From NCBI RefSeq assembly GCF_014200595.1, contig NZ_JACHCG010000006.1, positions 248,001 through 312,000 on the forward strand: a stretch of DNA of 64,000 nt. Reading direction: 5' to 3'. The first letter of the stretch is position 1; the number at the start of each line of letters is the position of its first letter. The notes beneath the pieces were generated by a model. The model searched no databases. It was not told the DNA's origin and worked only from the letters and a program-made list of their open reading frames with translations. Positions 29,085 through 38,726 of this stretch are shown here, piece after piece. This DNA is from Pedobacter cryoconitis (GTDB lineage Bacteria > Bacteroidota > Bacteroidia > Sphingobacteriales > Sphingobacteriaceae). A program made the position numbers and the translations under genes.

Positions 29085-32000
29085 ATGAAATTAAATGCTT
29101 TTAACCTAGGTATGCTACGCATATGGCTATACCCTAAACTTTTATTTATCCTGAAATTTGTTATTCAGCACGCCTTAACAAAGAATAAAAGAAAATTACT
29201 AATGAGAATTAACCTGATTGTCGCCATCATCACCACTTGTTTGTTGCAAGTGAGTGCGGCCGGTTTTGCGCAGCGGATCAGTTATACAAAACAGAATACC
29301 ACCTTGCAGCAGGTTTTCCTGGAAATCAAAAAGCAAGCAGGATTCAGGGTTTTATATTCAGACCAGAATGTGAACGGTCAGTTGAAAATTAATGTAGATT
29401 TTAAGAATTCAGAACTTGATCAGGTTATGGAAACCTTATTGAAAGGCCAGAACCTGACCTACAAAATTGACCGGAAAACAATTCTGATTAAGGCGAAATC
29501 CGTTGTTCCCATATTACCAGAAATTATCATTAAAGATATTGATGTAAAAGGAAAGGTCATAGATAAAAACGGCCGTCCTTTACCCGGCGCATCAGTAAGT
29601 ATAAAGGGACAAAAACGAGTTGTAAGTACAGACACTGAAGGAGGCTTTCTGTTAAAAGGAGTCAATGAAAACGCAGTTTTGACAGTCTCCTTTATTGGAT
29701 ATCTGAGTAAAGAGGTAAAGATAATCCCAGGTCAGTTACTCAGTATTATTCTGGATGAAGATGTTAGTCAGCTGAACAATGTAATTGTAGTGGGATACGA
29801 TTCCAAAAAGCAAAGCGAGCTTACAAGTGCAGTATCGGTCGTTTCTTCAGAGAAACTGAAAGATGTAACTTCCAATAATATTGGGGCCATGTTACAGGGA
29901 AAAGTAGCCGGCTTGCAGGTGATTAACAGTTCTGGTGCGCCGGGATCTGCGCCAGAAATCAGGCTTCGGGGTGTTTCTTCCGTGAATGCCAGTCAAAGCC
30001 CGCTGGTGGTAGTAGACGGGATTATTGGTGGAAATTATGATCCTAACGATGTAGAAAGTATCACTGTCCTTAAGGATGCCGGTGCAACTGCCTTATATGG
30101 ATCACAAGCAAACGCCGGGGTTATTATCGTCACCACAAAGAGTGCTAAAACCGACAAAATAAATTTTGAGGTTAAAGTTTCTTCAGGATTTAAGACACCT
30201 GATTTTGGGAAGATGAATTTGATGAACAGTAATGAACTGTATGATCATCAAAAGGAATTTTACCGGGATTATATTGTTGGTGCACCTGATAATTCATACA
30301 AAATAGATTTAACCAGATTCTACCAGGAACGGCCATTGAGTTTAAGAAACCAGGATTATGACTGGTCAAATGAATCCTTTAAACCAGCTCCTATAAACAG
30401 CGTTTACCTCTCTGCAAGTGGTAGAACGGAAAAAAACAGTTATTACATTGGCGCTTCCTATTATAAAGAAAAGGGAACATTTCTGCACACAGATTTCCAA
30501 AGGATAAATCTAAGAGCAAATTCAACTTATAACTTTTCAAAAAACCTAAGTATCACTAATAATATAAATATTAGCGCGCAAAATGGACACAGTTATGATT
30601 ACAATGATGTTTATTACGCCTTCCTGAATTTACCATGGGATAATCCATATGATGAAAATGGATCACCAATATACGTGGACGGAAATTCTACTTTTAAATG
30701 GTGGTCAAGGGATAAAGTAAATCCTATTCATTCAGTCGAAAACTCTGATCATCCTGCTAAGGGATTCGATGTGAACTATGATTTTGCCGTAAATTATCAT
30801 ATTAACGACTGGCTGACATTCTCCAGTACAAACCGTGGCTCCGCAGCATTCAATAAAGTAGCTAATTACTATTCCCCGTTAACTGCCGGTACTTACCATG
30901 GACAAGGATTTCTGAGTGAATTAAACACCTTTAATTATGGCGGGATTTCAAATAATCTCTTGAAATTTAATTTCAGGCTATCAGATCATACCATCAGTGG
31001 TTTTGCAGGAGTAGCTTTAGAAGGATCTCAAACTGAACTTTCTGGTGGGTCCGGAAAAGGATTACCCGCAGGATTAAAAGTATTGAATGTAGTTTCAAAC
31101 GGTCAGCTCGTAACGGGATTAAATGATAAGAAATATCTTCAATCTATAATTTCACAAGTCAACTATAATTACAAAAGCCGCTACTTTTTAACCGCTTCCT
31201 TTCGTGTAGATGGTTCTTCAGCTTTTCCTAAAGCAAATCGATATGCATCATTCCCTGCCTTATCAGGAAGCTGGCTGATCAGTAATGAAGATTTTATGAA
31301 AGATCATAGTTCAATTGATAATTTGAAATTAAGACTTAGTTATGGGGTTACTGGTACCCAGGATATTGGTTCATCCAGATACCTTGGCCTGTATTCATTA
31401 ACTACACAATATAACGGCTTAATTGGTGCAGTACCTTTTCAGCTTGCAAATCCGCTGCTCACCTGGGAAAGTAAACACCAGCTCAATGCAGGTATTGATA
31501 TTGGCTTGTTTAAAAGAGTTAACCTGACTATAGATGCTTACCGGAACAATACTAAAAACCTTTTATTGCAAGTTTCCCAGCCCCTGTCTGTTGGTTTTGA
31601 AACGAGATGGGAAAATTCAGGGAATGTAATTAACCGGGGAATAGAACTTGGTTTTAATACCATCAACATTAAAACTAAAGACTTTGAATGGGCAACAGAT
31701 TTCACCATCAATTTTAATGATAATAAACTCTATGGTTTGCCTTCCGATATTGTTAAAACCGGCTCCTGGAATATTTCACAGATCTATAGCAATGGAGGAA
31801 ACCTTTATGAATTCTATATGCCCAAATGGCTTGGCGTAGACAGTCAGACCGGTGCGCCCGTTTGGGAAAAGATCATCAATGATGCAGATGGAAAAGCCAT
31901 AGGAAGTGAGCGGACGATGAATTATTCGGAGGCCACCACACAAAAAGTTGGAAGTGCGCTTCCAAAATATCAGGGAGGATTTAACAACAGTTTCAAATAC

Positions 32001-32468
32001 AAGAACTTCAACCTGCGGATAAGTACTTACTTCAATTACGGTAACAAGGTGTTCAGTAATAACCTGCGCTTTATGATGAATGATGGTCACGAGCCTTATT
32101 ATAACCAGATACAAATGCCATCAGGATCAAAAGTATGGAGTTTCCCTGGTGATACAGGAGCGACAGAACCAAGTCCTCAGAATTCGGCCAATTCTACTGA
32201 AACTTCTACCCGTTATTTAAAAGACGGAAGTTATCTGACCATCAGAAACATTGCTTTGAATTATACGCTGCCTCAAACTTTTGCGAAGAAATTAAATATG
32301 GAGCGGATTACAGTTGGGATAACAGCAGATAATGTGGCCACCTTTTCAAATTTCTTAGGTCAGGATCCTCAAACCACTATTACACCGGGAAATGCTACAC
32401 CAGGTGTATCTGATTTTAAGTATCCGAATAACAGGCAATACTTGTTCACTGTCAACTTTAATTTTTAA
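29085..32468 (+). CDS. SusC-like TonB-dependent receptor with STN signalling domain
   Basis: This outer-membrane importer has about 1127 residues. ATG 29085 is preferred; 29046 or 29202 (just before MRINLIVAIITT, a good signal peptide) are alternatives. An STN domain (NTTLQQVFLEIKKQAGFRVLY) marks it as a transducer that talks to FecR. A CarboxypepD_reg domain (VKGKVIDKNGRPLPGASVSI), a plug (LRGVSSVNASQSPLVVVDGI) and a barrel ending QYLFTVNFNF follow. With the adjacent SusD it forms the pedal-bin import complex for oligosaccharides, here presumably of a galactosamine polymer. Confidence 0.95.
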   Translation: MKLNAFNLGMLRIWLYPKLLFILKFVIQHALTKNKRKLLMRINLIVAIITTCLLQVSAAGFAQRISYTKQNTTLQQVFLEIKKQAGFRVLYSDQNVNGQLKINVDFKNSELDQVMETLLKGQNLTYKIDRKTILIKAKSVVPILPEIIIKDIDVKGKVIDKNGRPLPGASVSIKGQKRVVSTDTEGGFLLKGVNENAVLTVSFIGYLSKEVKIIPGQLLSIILDEDVSQLNNVIVVGYDSKKQSELTSAVSVVSSEKLKDVTSNNIGAMLQGKVAGLQVINSSGAPGSAPEIRLRGVSSVNASQSPLVVVDGIIGGNYDPNDVESITVLKDAGATALYGSQANAGVIIVTTKSAKTDKINFEVKVSSGFKTPDFGKMNLMNSNELYDHQKEFYRDYIVGAPDNSYKIDLTRFYQERPLSLRNQDYDWSNESFKPAPINSVYLSASGRTEKNSYYIGASYYKEKGTFLHTDFQRINLRANSTYNFSKNLSITNNINISAQNGHSYDYNDVYYAFLNLPWDNPYDENGSPIYVDGNSTFKWWSRDKVNPIHSVENSDHPAKGFDVNYDFAVNYHINDWLTFSSTNRGSAAFNKVANYYSPLTAGTYHGQGFLSELNTFNYGGISNNLLKFNFRLSDHTISGFAGVALEGSQTELSGGSGKGLPAGLKVLNVVSNGQLVTGLNDKKYLQSIISQVNYNYKSRYFLTASFRVDGSSAFPKANRYASFPALSGSWLISNEDFMKDHSSIDNLKLRLSYGVTGTQDIGSSRYLGLYSLTTQYNGLIGAVPFQLANPLLTWESKHQLNAGIDIGLFKRVNLTIDAYRNNTKNLLLQVSQPLSVGFETRWENSGNVINRGIELGFNTINIKTKDFEWATDFTINFNDNKLYGLPSDIVKTGSWNISQIYSNGGNLYEFYMPKWLGVDSQTGAPVWEKIINDADGKAIGSERTMNYSEATTQKVGSALPKYQGGFNNSFKYKNFNLRISTYFNYGNKVFSNNLRFMMNDGHEPYYNQIQMPSGSKVWSFPGDTGATEPSPQNSANSTETSTRYLKDGSYLTIRNIALNYTLPQTFAKKLNMERITVGITADNVATFSNFLGQDPQTTITPGNATPGVSDFKYPNNRQYLFTVNFNF

Positions 32469-32472
32469 GGAA

Positions 32473-33981
32473 ATGAAGAAAATTATATTTATTCTATTTT
32501 TTATTGCAGTAAGCAGTTGTAAAAATGCGGAGGTTTCACCAAGCGATGCGATTAATACAACAGATCTGGTTACCACAGAAGAAGGTCTGACCAATGCTTT
32601 AAACGGAGCATACGCTTTATTTAAAGATCATATAACTTTTAACGGTATTGTAGATCAAAACAATATGTATCTCCGTCAATTTTATCAATTGTCTGATTTT
32701 GCAAGTGATGATATTGTTTGCGGACAAGTTACTGAAGATCCTTTATTTTACAGTTTCAATCTTTTACATTCTCCCGGTCAAAGTAACACCCGTTATTTCT
32801 GGTATGTGTCTTATAAGATCATAACCGGGGTCAATACCATAATTGATGCAGTAGAAAAATCTGGTAAGAATGATGTTAAAACGCAGCAATTACTTGGAGA
32901 GTGTTACTTTTTGAGGGCTTATTGTCATTTTAACCTGGTGCGGTTATTTGGCAAACCTTATACAGTTGACTCGAATTCTCCTGGTATCATACTCAGGACT
33001 TCGCTAACGGATGAAGCAAAAAAAGCCCGGTCTACAGTTGCTGAAGTGTATAATGCAGTGATTGCCGATGCAGAAAAGGGAGCTTCACTGATGAGCCTTT
33101 CCAGAGGTGTCCAATACGCTTCGAAAGAAGCAGCATGGGCACTTTTATCCAGAGTGAACCTTTACAAGGAAGACCATGCTAAAACCATTGACTATTCGAA
33201 CAAAGTTATTGCCTCAAACCGCTTTAAGCTGGAAACTAAAACTAGTTATCCCGCTTTGTTTGCCAATGCAAAAGCCGGGAATGAAACCATTTTATGCGTT
33301 GCATTTACTGCCATTGATGATTATGGCAAATTCGGATCGATAGCCTCTATGGTATTTTCCGACGGTAATTCCGGATGGGGAGAAGAATATGCTTCTTCCT
33401 CACTGCGAAGCCTGATGTCAAAGCATCCCGAAGATGTGAGATGGTCTTATATCAGACCACTCAAAGATGGAGATGGTTCCGTTCAGAAGAAGAACGGGAT
33501 TGAAGTTTACTATATCAGTAAATTTTCTTTTCAGGATGGTTCACCTAATCTAAGCTCGCCAATTCTATTCCGATTGAGTGAAATGTATTTAAACAGAGCA
33601 GAGGCCGAAGCCAAAATGGGCAATACAGGAGCGGCCCTGGATGATGTAGATCAGATTCGTACTAATCGCGGACTGGAAGCATCACTTTATCAGAAAGCAC
33701 TGCCTTCAGGTTCCACAGCAATGGACGTGGTGCTGGATGAAAGAAGAATAGAAATGGCGTTTGAAGGGCACCGTACTTACGACGTATACAGGAATAAAAG
33801 GAAAATGAATAAAACCTACTGGGGTTACCATATACAAGGGCTAAAGGAAACAGATATAGATCTCTCCAAAACCCCATCCGGTTATCCAAACCTGAGTATA
33901 GATTTTACCAATCCAAGGATCATTTATTTTATTCCGGTAGATGAGGTACTTAGTAACCCACAAGCTATTCAAAATCCATAA
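32473..33981 (+). CDS. SusD/RagB-family glycan-binding lipoprotein
   Basis: ATG 32473 gives 502 residues with lipobox AVSSC, so the protein is lipid-anchored on the cell surface. The SusD fold is shown by the N-terminal TEEGLTNALNGAYALFKDH, the tetratricopeptide-like helices (LLGECYFLRAYCHFNLVRLFG, FRLSEMYLNRAEAEAKMG) and the C-terminal DERRIEMAFEGHRTYDVYRN and YFIPVDEVLSNPQAIQNP. It starts 4 bases after susC. It forms the lid over the SusC barrel and captures oligosaccharides. Confidence 0.95.
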   Translation: MKKIIFILFFIAVSSCKNAEVSPSDAINTTDLVTTEEGLTNALNGAYALFKDHITFNGIVDQNNMYLRQFYQLSDFASDDIVCGQVTEDPLFYSFNLLHSPGQSNTRYFWYVSYKIITGVNTIIDAVEKSGKNDVKTQQLLGECYFLRAYCHFNLVRLFGKPYTVDSNSPGIILRTSLTDEAKKARSTVAEVYNAVIADAEKGASLMSLSRGVQYASKEAAWALLSRVNLYKEDHAKTIDYSNKVIASNRFKLETKTSYPALFANAKAGNETILCVAFTAIDDYGKFGSIASMVFSDGNSGWGEEYASSSLRSLMSKHPEDVRWSYIRPLKDGDGSVQKKNGIEVYYISKFSFQDGSPNLSSPILFRLSEMYLNRAEAEAKMGNTGAALDDVDQIRTNRGLEASLYQKALPSGSTAMDVVLDERRIEMAFEGHRTYDVYRNKRKMNKTYWGYHIQGLKETDIDLSKTPSGYPNLSIDFTNPRIIYFIPVDEVLSNPQAIQNP

Positions 33982-33994
33982 ACCATATACAGAG

Positions 33995-34849
33995 ATGAAA
34001 ACTATACAAAAATTAGGCTTTATACTGATTCTGGTGGGTTCGGTATGGAGTTCCTGTAAAAAGGATAAAAGTGAAAAACTGACCGATTTGTCTTATACAC
34101 TGGAGGTAGATGGGAACCAGGTGAAATTTAAACCAGTTACCACCGGAATATCCAGCTATAAATGGGATTTTGGGGATGGGCAATCATCCACTGAAGCCAG
34201 CCCTGTACATATTTATCCTGGAAAGGGAAAATATGTCCCTACACTTTATGCAACAGTAAACGGGCAGTCTGCGGAGGCTTCAACAGTAATCAGAATTGCG
34301 AAAAGCAGTCCTGTCAAATTAAATGACCAGACGCTGGAAGATTGGAATACAGTTACTGCAAATGTCATTACTTCTGGCGTTAAAGGCGGGGTTTTTAGAA
34401 AAGTCAAATATGATTACGATGGAAATTATATCTACATCTATATAGAAATGGCTTCAAAAAAGACTAATGCTGATATTTTTGATTTCTATATAGACTCCGA
34501 TAACAGCAGTTCTACCGGTCTGCTCGGTGGTTTCCCCGGCGGCGGTTATGATATTTTACTTGAAGGGCCACTGCTTACCGGGAACATGGATGTTTTTTAT
34601 CACAATGGTGCTCAAACCAGTTTTTCTTTCCAGCAGCAATCAATCACAGAGTCTTATCAAATTGGAACAGTAGTAGAAGACGGCGGACTTTTGAAGTTTG
34701 AAATGCGGCTGGCACGCGGTAAGTTGAAAAATCTTACAGGTTCAGGAGCCAGAATAGGTATTATAGCAACCAAGAGTGATTGGTCTGTTTCGCTTGGATA
34801 TGCACCTGATGAAGGGCAACCCGGATTTCTTCTGGAAATGGTAGAATAA
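33995..34849 (+). CDS. Surface lipoprotein with PKD domain and CBM9-like domain
   Basis: ATG 33995 gives 284 residues. An upstream frame start at 33941 overlaps susD and lacks a signal. The lipobox is VWSSC. Residues 35-105 form a PKD domain (YKWDFGDGQSSTEASPVHIYP). The rest (about 110-284) has LNDQTLEDWNTV, YIYIYIEMA and FYIDSDNSS, which resemble CBM9-like sugar-binding modules. It sits in the SusE/SusF position after susD, so surface glycan binding is likely. Confidence 0.75.
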   Translation: MKTIQKLGFILILVGSVWSSCKKDKSEKLTDLSYTLEVDGNQVKFKPVTTGISSYKWDFGDGQSSTEASPVHIYPGKGKYVPTLYATVNGQSAEASTVIRIAKSSPVKLNDQTLEDWNTVTANVITSGVKGGVFRKVKYDYDGNYIYIYIEMASKKTNADIFDFYIDSDNSSSTGLLGGFPGGGYDILLEGPLLTGNMDVFYHNGAQTSFSFQQQSITESYQIGTVVEDGGLLKFEMRLARGKLKNLTGSGARIGIIATKSDWSVSLGYAPDEGQPGFLLEMVE

Positions 34850-34881
34850 TTTCAAAAAACATCATTTAAAATCATATATCG

Positions 34882-35991
34882 ATGAAAAATACAGATAATC
34901 AGACTGTAGCGGGGAGACTTATGTCTTTAGACGTGATGCGGGGAATGATCATGATCCTGCTTTGTGCAGAAAGTTGTTTAGTCTTTGTGTCTTTGAAAAG
35001 GCTGAACGAAGGATCACCTGTAATTGATCAGCTTTTTCATCACCCATGGCATGGGCTTCGCTTCTGGGATCTTGTACAACCGGCATTTATGTTTATGGCA
35101 GGTGCTGCATTGTATATTTCCTATAGTAGAAAGCTGGAAAAGGGAATCACGTGGCAGGGCAATCTGAAGCATGTTTTAATCCGGAGTTTTAAACTATTCC
35201 TTTTTGGTGTGGGGCTGCATTGTGTTTATGCTGGGAAACCTGTTTTTGAACTTTGGAATGTATTGACCCAACTTGCCTTTACCAGTATTGTTGCCTACCT
35301 CATCATTAACAGGGCTCCGTTATTTCAGCTCTTGTTTTCCATAGCTCTATTAGTGCTGACAGAAACTTTGTACCGTTATGTACAGGTGCCAGGATTTGAT
35401 CAGCCTTTTACGGAGTACCATAATTTTGGAGCTTATGTGGATACCCTGCTTATGGGTAAAATCAATACCGATGGATGGGTCGCAATCAATGCCATTCCTA
35501 CTGCCGCACATACCATTTGGGGAGTACTGGCGGGTAAACTCTTAATCTCAAAATGGTCAGCAACGGAGAAAATCAAACTGTTGGTATTTGCAGGCATTCT
35601 CGGATTATTTATTGGCTTCGGAATGGATTTGAGTGGTATTACGCCGATCATCAAACGAATCAGTACCAGTTCTTTTGTTTTCGCCTCAGGTGGTTGGGTC
35701 TTACTTATGCTGGCTGCAATTTACTGGCTGGTGGATGTGAAGCAAAATATAAAATATGCCTGGATTTTTACCGTAGTAGGGATGAATGCTATTTTTATTT
35801 ATGTCTTTTTCGAAACTGCCGGGCATGAATGGCTCAATGGTGCTGTTGGAATTTTTACCGGAGATATGCTGCATTTGCTTTTTAATATACCCGCCAATTT
35901 TGCAGGGCTGATCTCCGCTTTAGCTGTTTGGTTTGCAGAATGTTCACTCTGCTACTGGCTTTATAAAAACAGAATCTTCTTTAAACTATAA
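34882..35991 (+). CDS. HGSNAT-like membrane N-acetyltransferase (DUF5009 type)
   Basis: This 369-residue protein has about ten transmembrane helices. It opens with SLDVMRGMIMILL and has HHPWHGLRFWDLVQPAFMF, which aligns by eye with the heparan-alpha-glucosaminide N-acetyltransferase region that holds the active-site His. It ends LYKNRIFFKL, like HGSNAT. That enzyme moves acetyl from cytosolic acetyl-CoA across a membrane onto a terminal hexosamine amine. Next to GH114 and GH109 it could acetylate terminal galactosamine so that GH109 can act. The family relation is fairly clear; the substrate is inference. Confidence 0.75.
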   Translation: MKNTDNQTVAGRLMSLDVMRGMIMILLCAESCLVFVSLKRLNEGSPVIDQLFHHPWHGLRFWDLVQPAFMFMAGAALYISYSRKLEKGITWQGNLKHVLIRSFKLFLFGVGLHCVYAGKPVFELWNVLTQLAFTSIVAYLIINRAPLFQLLFSIALLVLTETLYRYVQVPGFDQPFTEYHNFGAYVDTLLMGKINTDGWVAINAIPTAAHTIWGVLAGKLLISKWSATEKIKLLVFAGILGLFIGFGMDLSGITPIIKRISTSSFVFASGGWVLLMLAAIYWLVDVKQNIKYAWIFTVVGMNAIFIYVFFETAGHEWLNGAVGIFTGDMLHLLFNIPANFAGLISALAVWFAECSLCYWLYKNRIFFKL

Positions 35992-36014
35992 ACTGAAATT
36001 TAACCTAAAACCAT

Positions 36015-37568
36015 ATGAAAAAAGTAATTATTTTAATCCTCCTTGCAGGGCTTTTTAGTGCCTGTTCCAAAGTAAATAATGGGAATTTTGGTCAGCCTGC
36101 AACCTCAAAAGACAAGACCATGTTACTTGCGCTGACCAGTTATTATGTCAATGGCACAACCGGAAATGACACCAATACGGGTACATCCGCAGCTGCGGCA
36201 TTAAAAACAATTCAGGCTGCCTTAAATAAAACAACGAACGGGGCTGGCAGTACAATTTTCGTGGCTGGCGGAACCTATAAAGAAAGACTAACCTGGCCTA
36301 ATTCGGGTGCTTCTTCAACTGAACCTATTACCCTGACTAATTACAACAGTGGGGTAGTGATTATTGATGGCGACAATGCAACCAATACAGCACAAAATGC
36401 AATGATTGCTATTTCAAGTAAAAGCCATATCCGGATCCAGTCTGTCCGGATTGCCAACAATATCCGGAGTTTCGCTTCCGGGATCTACATGTCTGGCTCA
36501 GGCACAGATGTACAATTTACAGATTGTAAGCTATACAATATCGGATGGACATCAAATGCCAGCAGCAGGCCTGAACCAAAAGATAATGCGAATCCATTCG
36601 TTATCATCGGTTCAACTGCAAACTCCTATAACCAGATCTATATTGGAAGCAATGAAGTTTATAATTGCAATACAGGTTACAGTGAAGGTCTTACTATAGC
36701 TGGAAATGTAGAAAACTTCCTGATCGAAAATAATACAATACATGACATCACCAATATCGGGATAGATATGACAGGTAATTATGCCTGGACAGGTGCACCC
36801 GCAAATGTAAATTTTGCACGCAATGGGAATGTGAAATACAATAAAGTTTACCGCTGTGTTTCACCTATAGCAACTTCTGCTGGTATTTATGTAGACGGAG
36901 CAAAATGGATCAATATTGAAGGAAATACCTGTTATGAGAACTCAACGGGGATCAGTGCTGGTTGTGAGAACGATAACAACAGCACAGATGGCATCAATAT
37001 CAGAAGTAATTTCATCTATAATAATATAGAAGCTGGAATAATAATGGGCTCAAATGCAGCAAACAGTAAGGTTATTAATTCTACGATCACAAATAACACT
37101 TTATTTAAAAACTATTCAAAAACTGGTTGGGGAGGAGAAATCCATCTTCAAAATACAGATCATCTTACCATCAGGAACAATATTATTCAGTCTGCAAGTA
37201 ATATTGTGATCGTAGCTTCTACTAATTATAACTCCACTAACCTGGTATTTGATTATAACAACTACTTCTCTGCTTCTGGTTCTTCGAACACTGTTACATT
37301 TGACTGGGCAGGGATTAACGGTACTACCTATGGCTCTTTTGCAGCGTTCAAAACGGCAACAGGTTTAGATACAAATTCAAATTATAGTACACCTTCCTTT
37401 GTTTCAGCAAGTTTGCCCAGCCCAAATCTTCATTTAGGCAGTACTTCTCTATGTATCAACAGAGGTTTACCCTCATTTGTAGCTCAACCCGGAGAATTTG
37501 ATATCGATAAAGAAGCGAGAGTAAGAAATGGGCGCGTAGATATTGGAGCGGACGAATCAGCTTATTAA
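36015..37568 (+). CDS. Right-handed parallel beta-helix lipoprotein
   Basis: This 517-residue surface or periplasmic lipoprotein has lipobox LFSAC. It starts with YYVNGTTGNDTNTGTSAAA and LKTIQAALNKTTNGAGSTIF, typical of DUF1565 or pectate-lyase-like helices. It continues with repeated N-rich rungs (IRSNFIYNNIEAGIIMGSN, ITNNTLFKNYS, IRNNIIQSASN) and ends RVRNGRVDIGADESAY. Such folds carry polysaccharide lyases, hydrolases and epimerases. No catalytic set is evident, so the reaction is unknown, though placement argues for action on the same glycan. Confidence 0.75.
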   Translation: MKKVIILILLAGLFSACSKVNNGNFGQPATSKDKTMLLALTSYYVNGTTGNDTNTGTSAAAALKTIQAALNKTTNGAGSTIFVAGGTYKERLTWPNSGASSTEPITLTNYNSGVVIIDGDNATNTAQNAMIAISSKSHIRIQSVRIANNIRSFASGIYMSGSGTDVQFTDCKLYNIGWTSNASSRPEPKDNANPFVIIGSTANSYNQIYIGSNEVYNCNTGYSEGLTIAGNVENFLIENNTIHDITNIGIDMTGNYAWTGAPANVNFARNGNVKYNKVYRCVSPIATSAGIYVDGAKWINIEGNTCYENSTGISAGCENDNNSTDGINIRSNFIYNNIEAGIIMGSNAANSKVINSTITNNTLFKNYSKTGWGGEIHLQNTDHLTIRNNIIQSASNIVIVASTNYNSTNLVFDYNNYFSASGSSNTVTFDWAGINGTTYGSFAAFKTATGLDTNSNYSTPSFVSASLPSPNLHLGSTSLCINRGLPSFVAQPGEFDIDKEARVRNGRVDIGADESAY

Positions 37569-37597
37569 TAATTATCCATTCATCTTAAAGTTATATT

Positions 37598-38722
37598 TTG
37601 AAAAGAATAAAGAATTTATTTGAAATCACCTCCCAGTTTAAATGTCATGTTGATATTTCTTCTCTTAAATCATATGGGACAGGGCATATCAATGATACCT
37701 ACCGGCTGAAGAACCTGGTGAGCGAAGAGCATGACTATTTGCTTCAGAAAATCAATCATCATGTTTTTAAAGATGTTCCCAGGCTTACGGAAAACATATG
37801 CAGGGTTATTGCACATCTTAAAAATAAGATGGTTATGGCTGGTAAAGGTAACCCTGAGAAAGAGGTCATGACGATGGTTGCCACTAAATCGGGCCCTTAT
37901 TTTTATCAGGATAGCAATGGTGAATATTGGAGAATGTGTCATTTTCTAAAGAATACCAAAACCTATGATGTGGTTGAAACCGAAAAGCAGGCTTATGAAG
38001 GTGGAAAAGCTTTCGGGAAATTTCAAGCTATGCTCTGCGACCTTTCTCCGGAAGTAATGTATGAGGTGATTCCTGATTTTCATAATATCGAAAAAAGGTT
38101 GGGGCAACTGGCACATGCGGTGAATGCAGATTCTTTTGACCGTGTTCAGCAGGTGTTACCGGAACTGGAAACCATACAAGCCAGCGCTAAGTCGATGCTG
38201 TTTTTTCAGGAGGATGAACAGCGGCTCACTTTGCCCATGCGGGTAACCCACAATGACACTAAGTTTAATAATGTGCTGTTGAATTTAAAAGGGAAAGCGC
38301 AATGTATCATAGATCTGGACACCGTAATGGCCGATTATATCGCTTATGATTTTGGGGATGCTATCCGCACGATCATTAATACAGCCGCTGAGGATGAACC
38401 AGAATTGTCAAATATCAAATTAAACCTTCCCCTATTTAACGCCTATACGAAAGGATATATGGAAGAAGCCGGGCAATTTATGAACGAGTGGGAGCTAAAC
38501 TCATTAATCAAGGGTGTTCTGTTGTTGCCTTATATGCAGGCAGTCAGGTTTTTAACAGATTACCTTAACGGAGACGCTTATTATAAGATCGAGTCTCCTC
38601 ATCATAATCTTCAACGTACCAGAGCACAACTTCAACTGCTAAAGGAGTTGCTCATCCAATCTCCGATTCTGGAAGAAGTAATATTTAAAGAGGCGGGAAA
38701 ACATCAGTTAATTAAGAGCTAA
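37598..38722 (+). CDS. APH-fold sugar kinase, likely N-acetylhexosamine 1-kinase
   Basis: The frame begins with TTG 37598 (374 residues). The next in-frame ATG is about residue 77 and would remove the nucleotide-binding lobe. The kinase core has HNDTKFNNVLLN (catalytic Asp plus metal Asn) and IDLDTVMADYIAYDFGDAIR. No signal peptide, so it is cytoplasmic. The HNDTKxNNVL motif resembles NahK kinases that phosphorylate GalNAc or GlcNAc at C1. It lies 29 bases after the beta-helix gene and 4 bases before GH109, which fits salvage of released GalNAc. Confidence 0.78.
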   Translation: MKRIKNLFEITSQFKCHVDISSLKSYGTGHINDTYRLKNLVSEEHDYLLQKINHHVFKDVPRLTENICRVIAHLKNKMVMAGKGNPEKEVMTMVATKSGPYFYQDSNGEYWRMCHFLKNTKTYDVVETEKQAYEGGKAFGKFQAMLCDLSPEVMYEVIPDFHNIEKRLGQLAHAVNADSFDRVQQVLPELETIQASAKSMLFFQEDEQRLTLPMRVTHNDTKFNNVLLNLKGKAQCIIDLDTVMADYIAYDFGDAIRTIINTAAEDEPELSNIKLNLPLFNAYTKGYMEEAGQFMNEWELNSLIKGVLLLPYMQAVRFLTDYLNGDAYYKIESPHHNLQRTRAQLQLLKELLIQSPILEEVIFKEAGKHQLIKS

Positions 38723-38726
38723 AATT

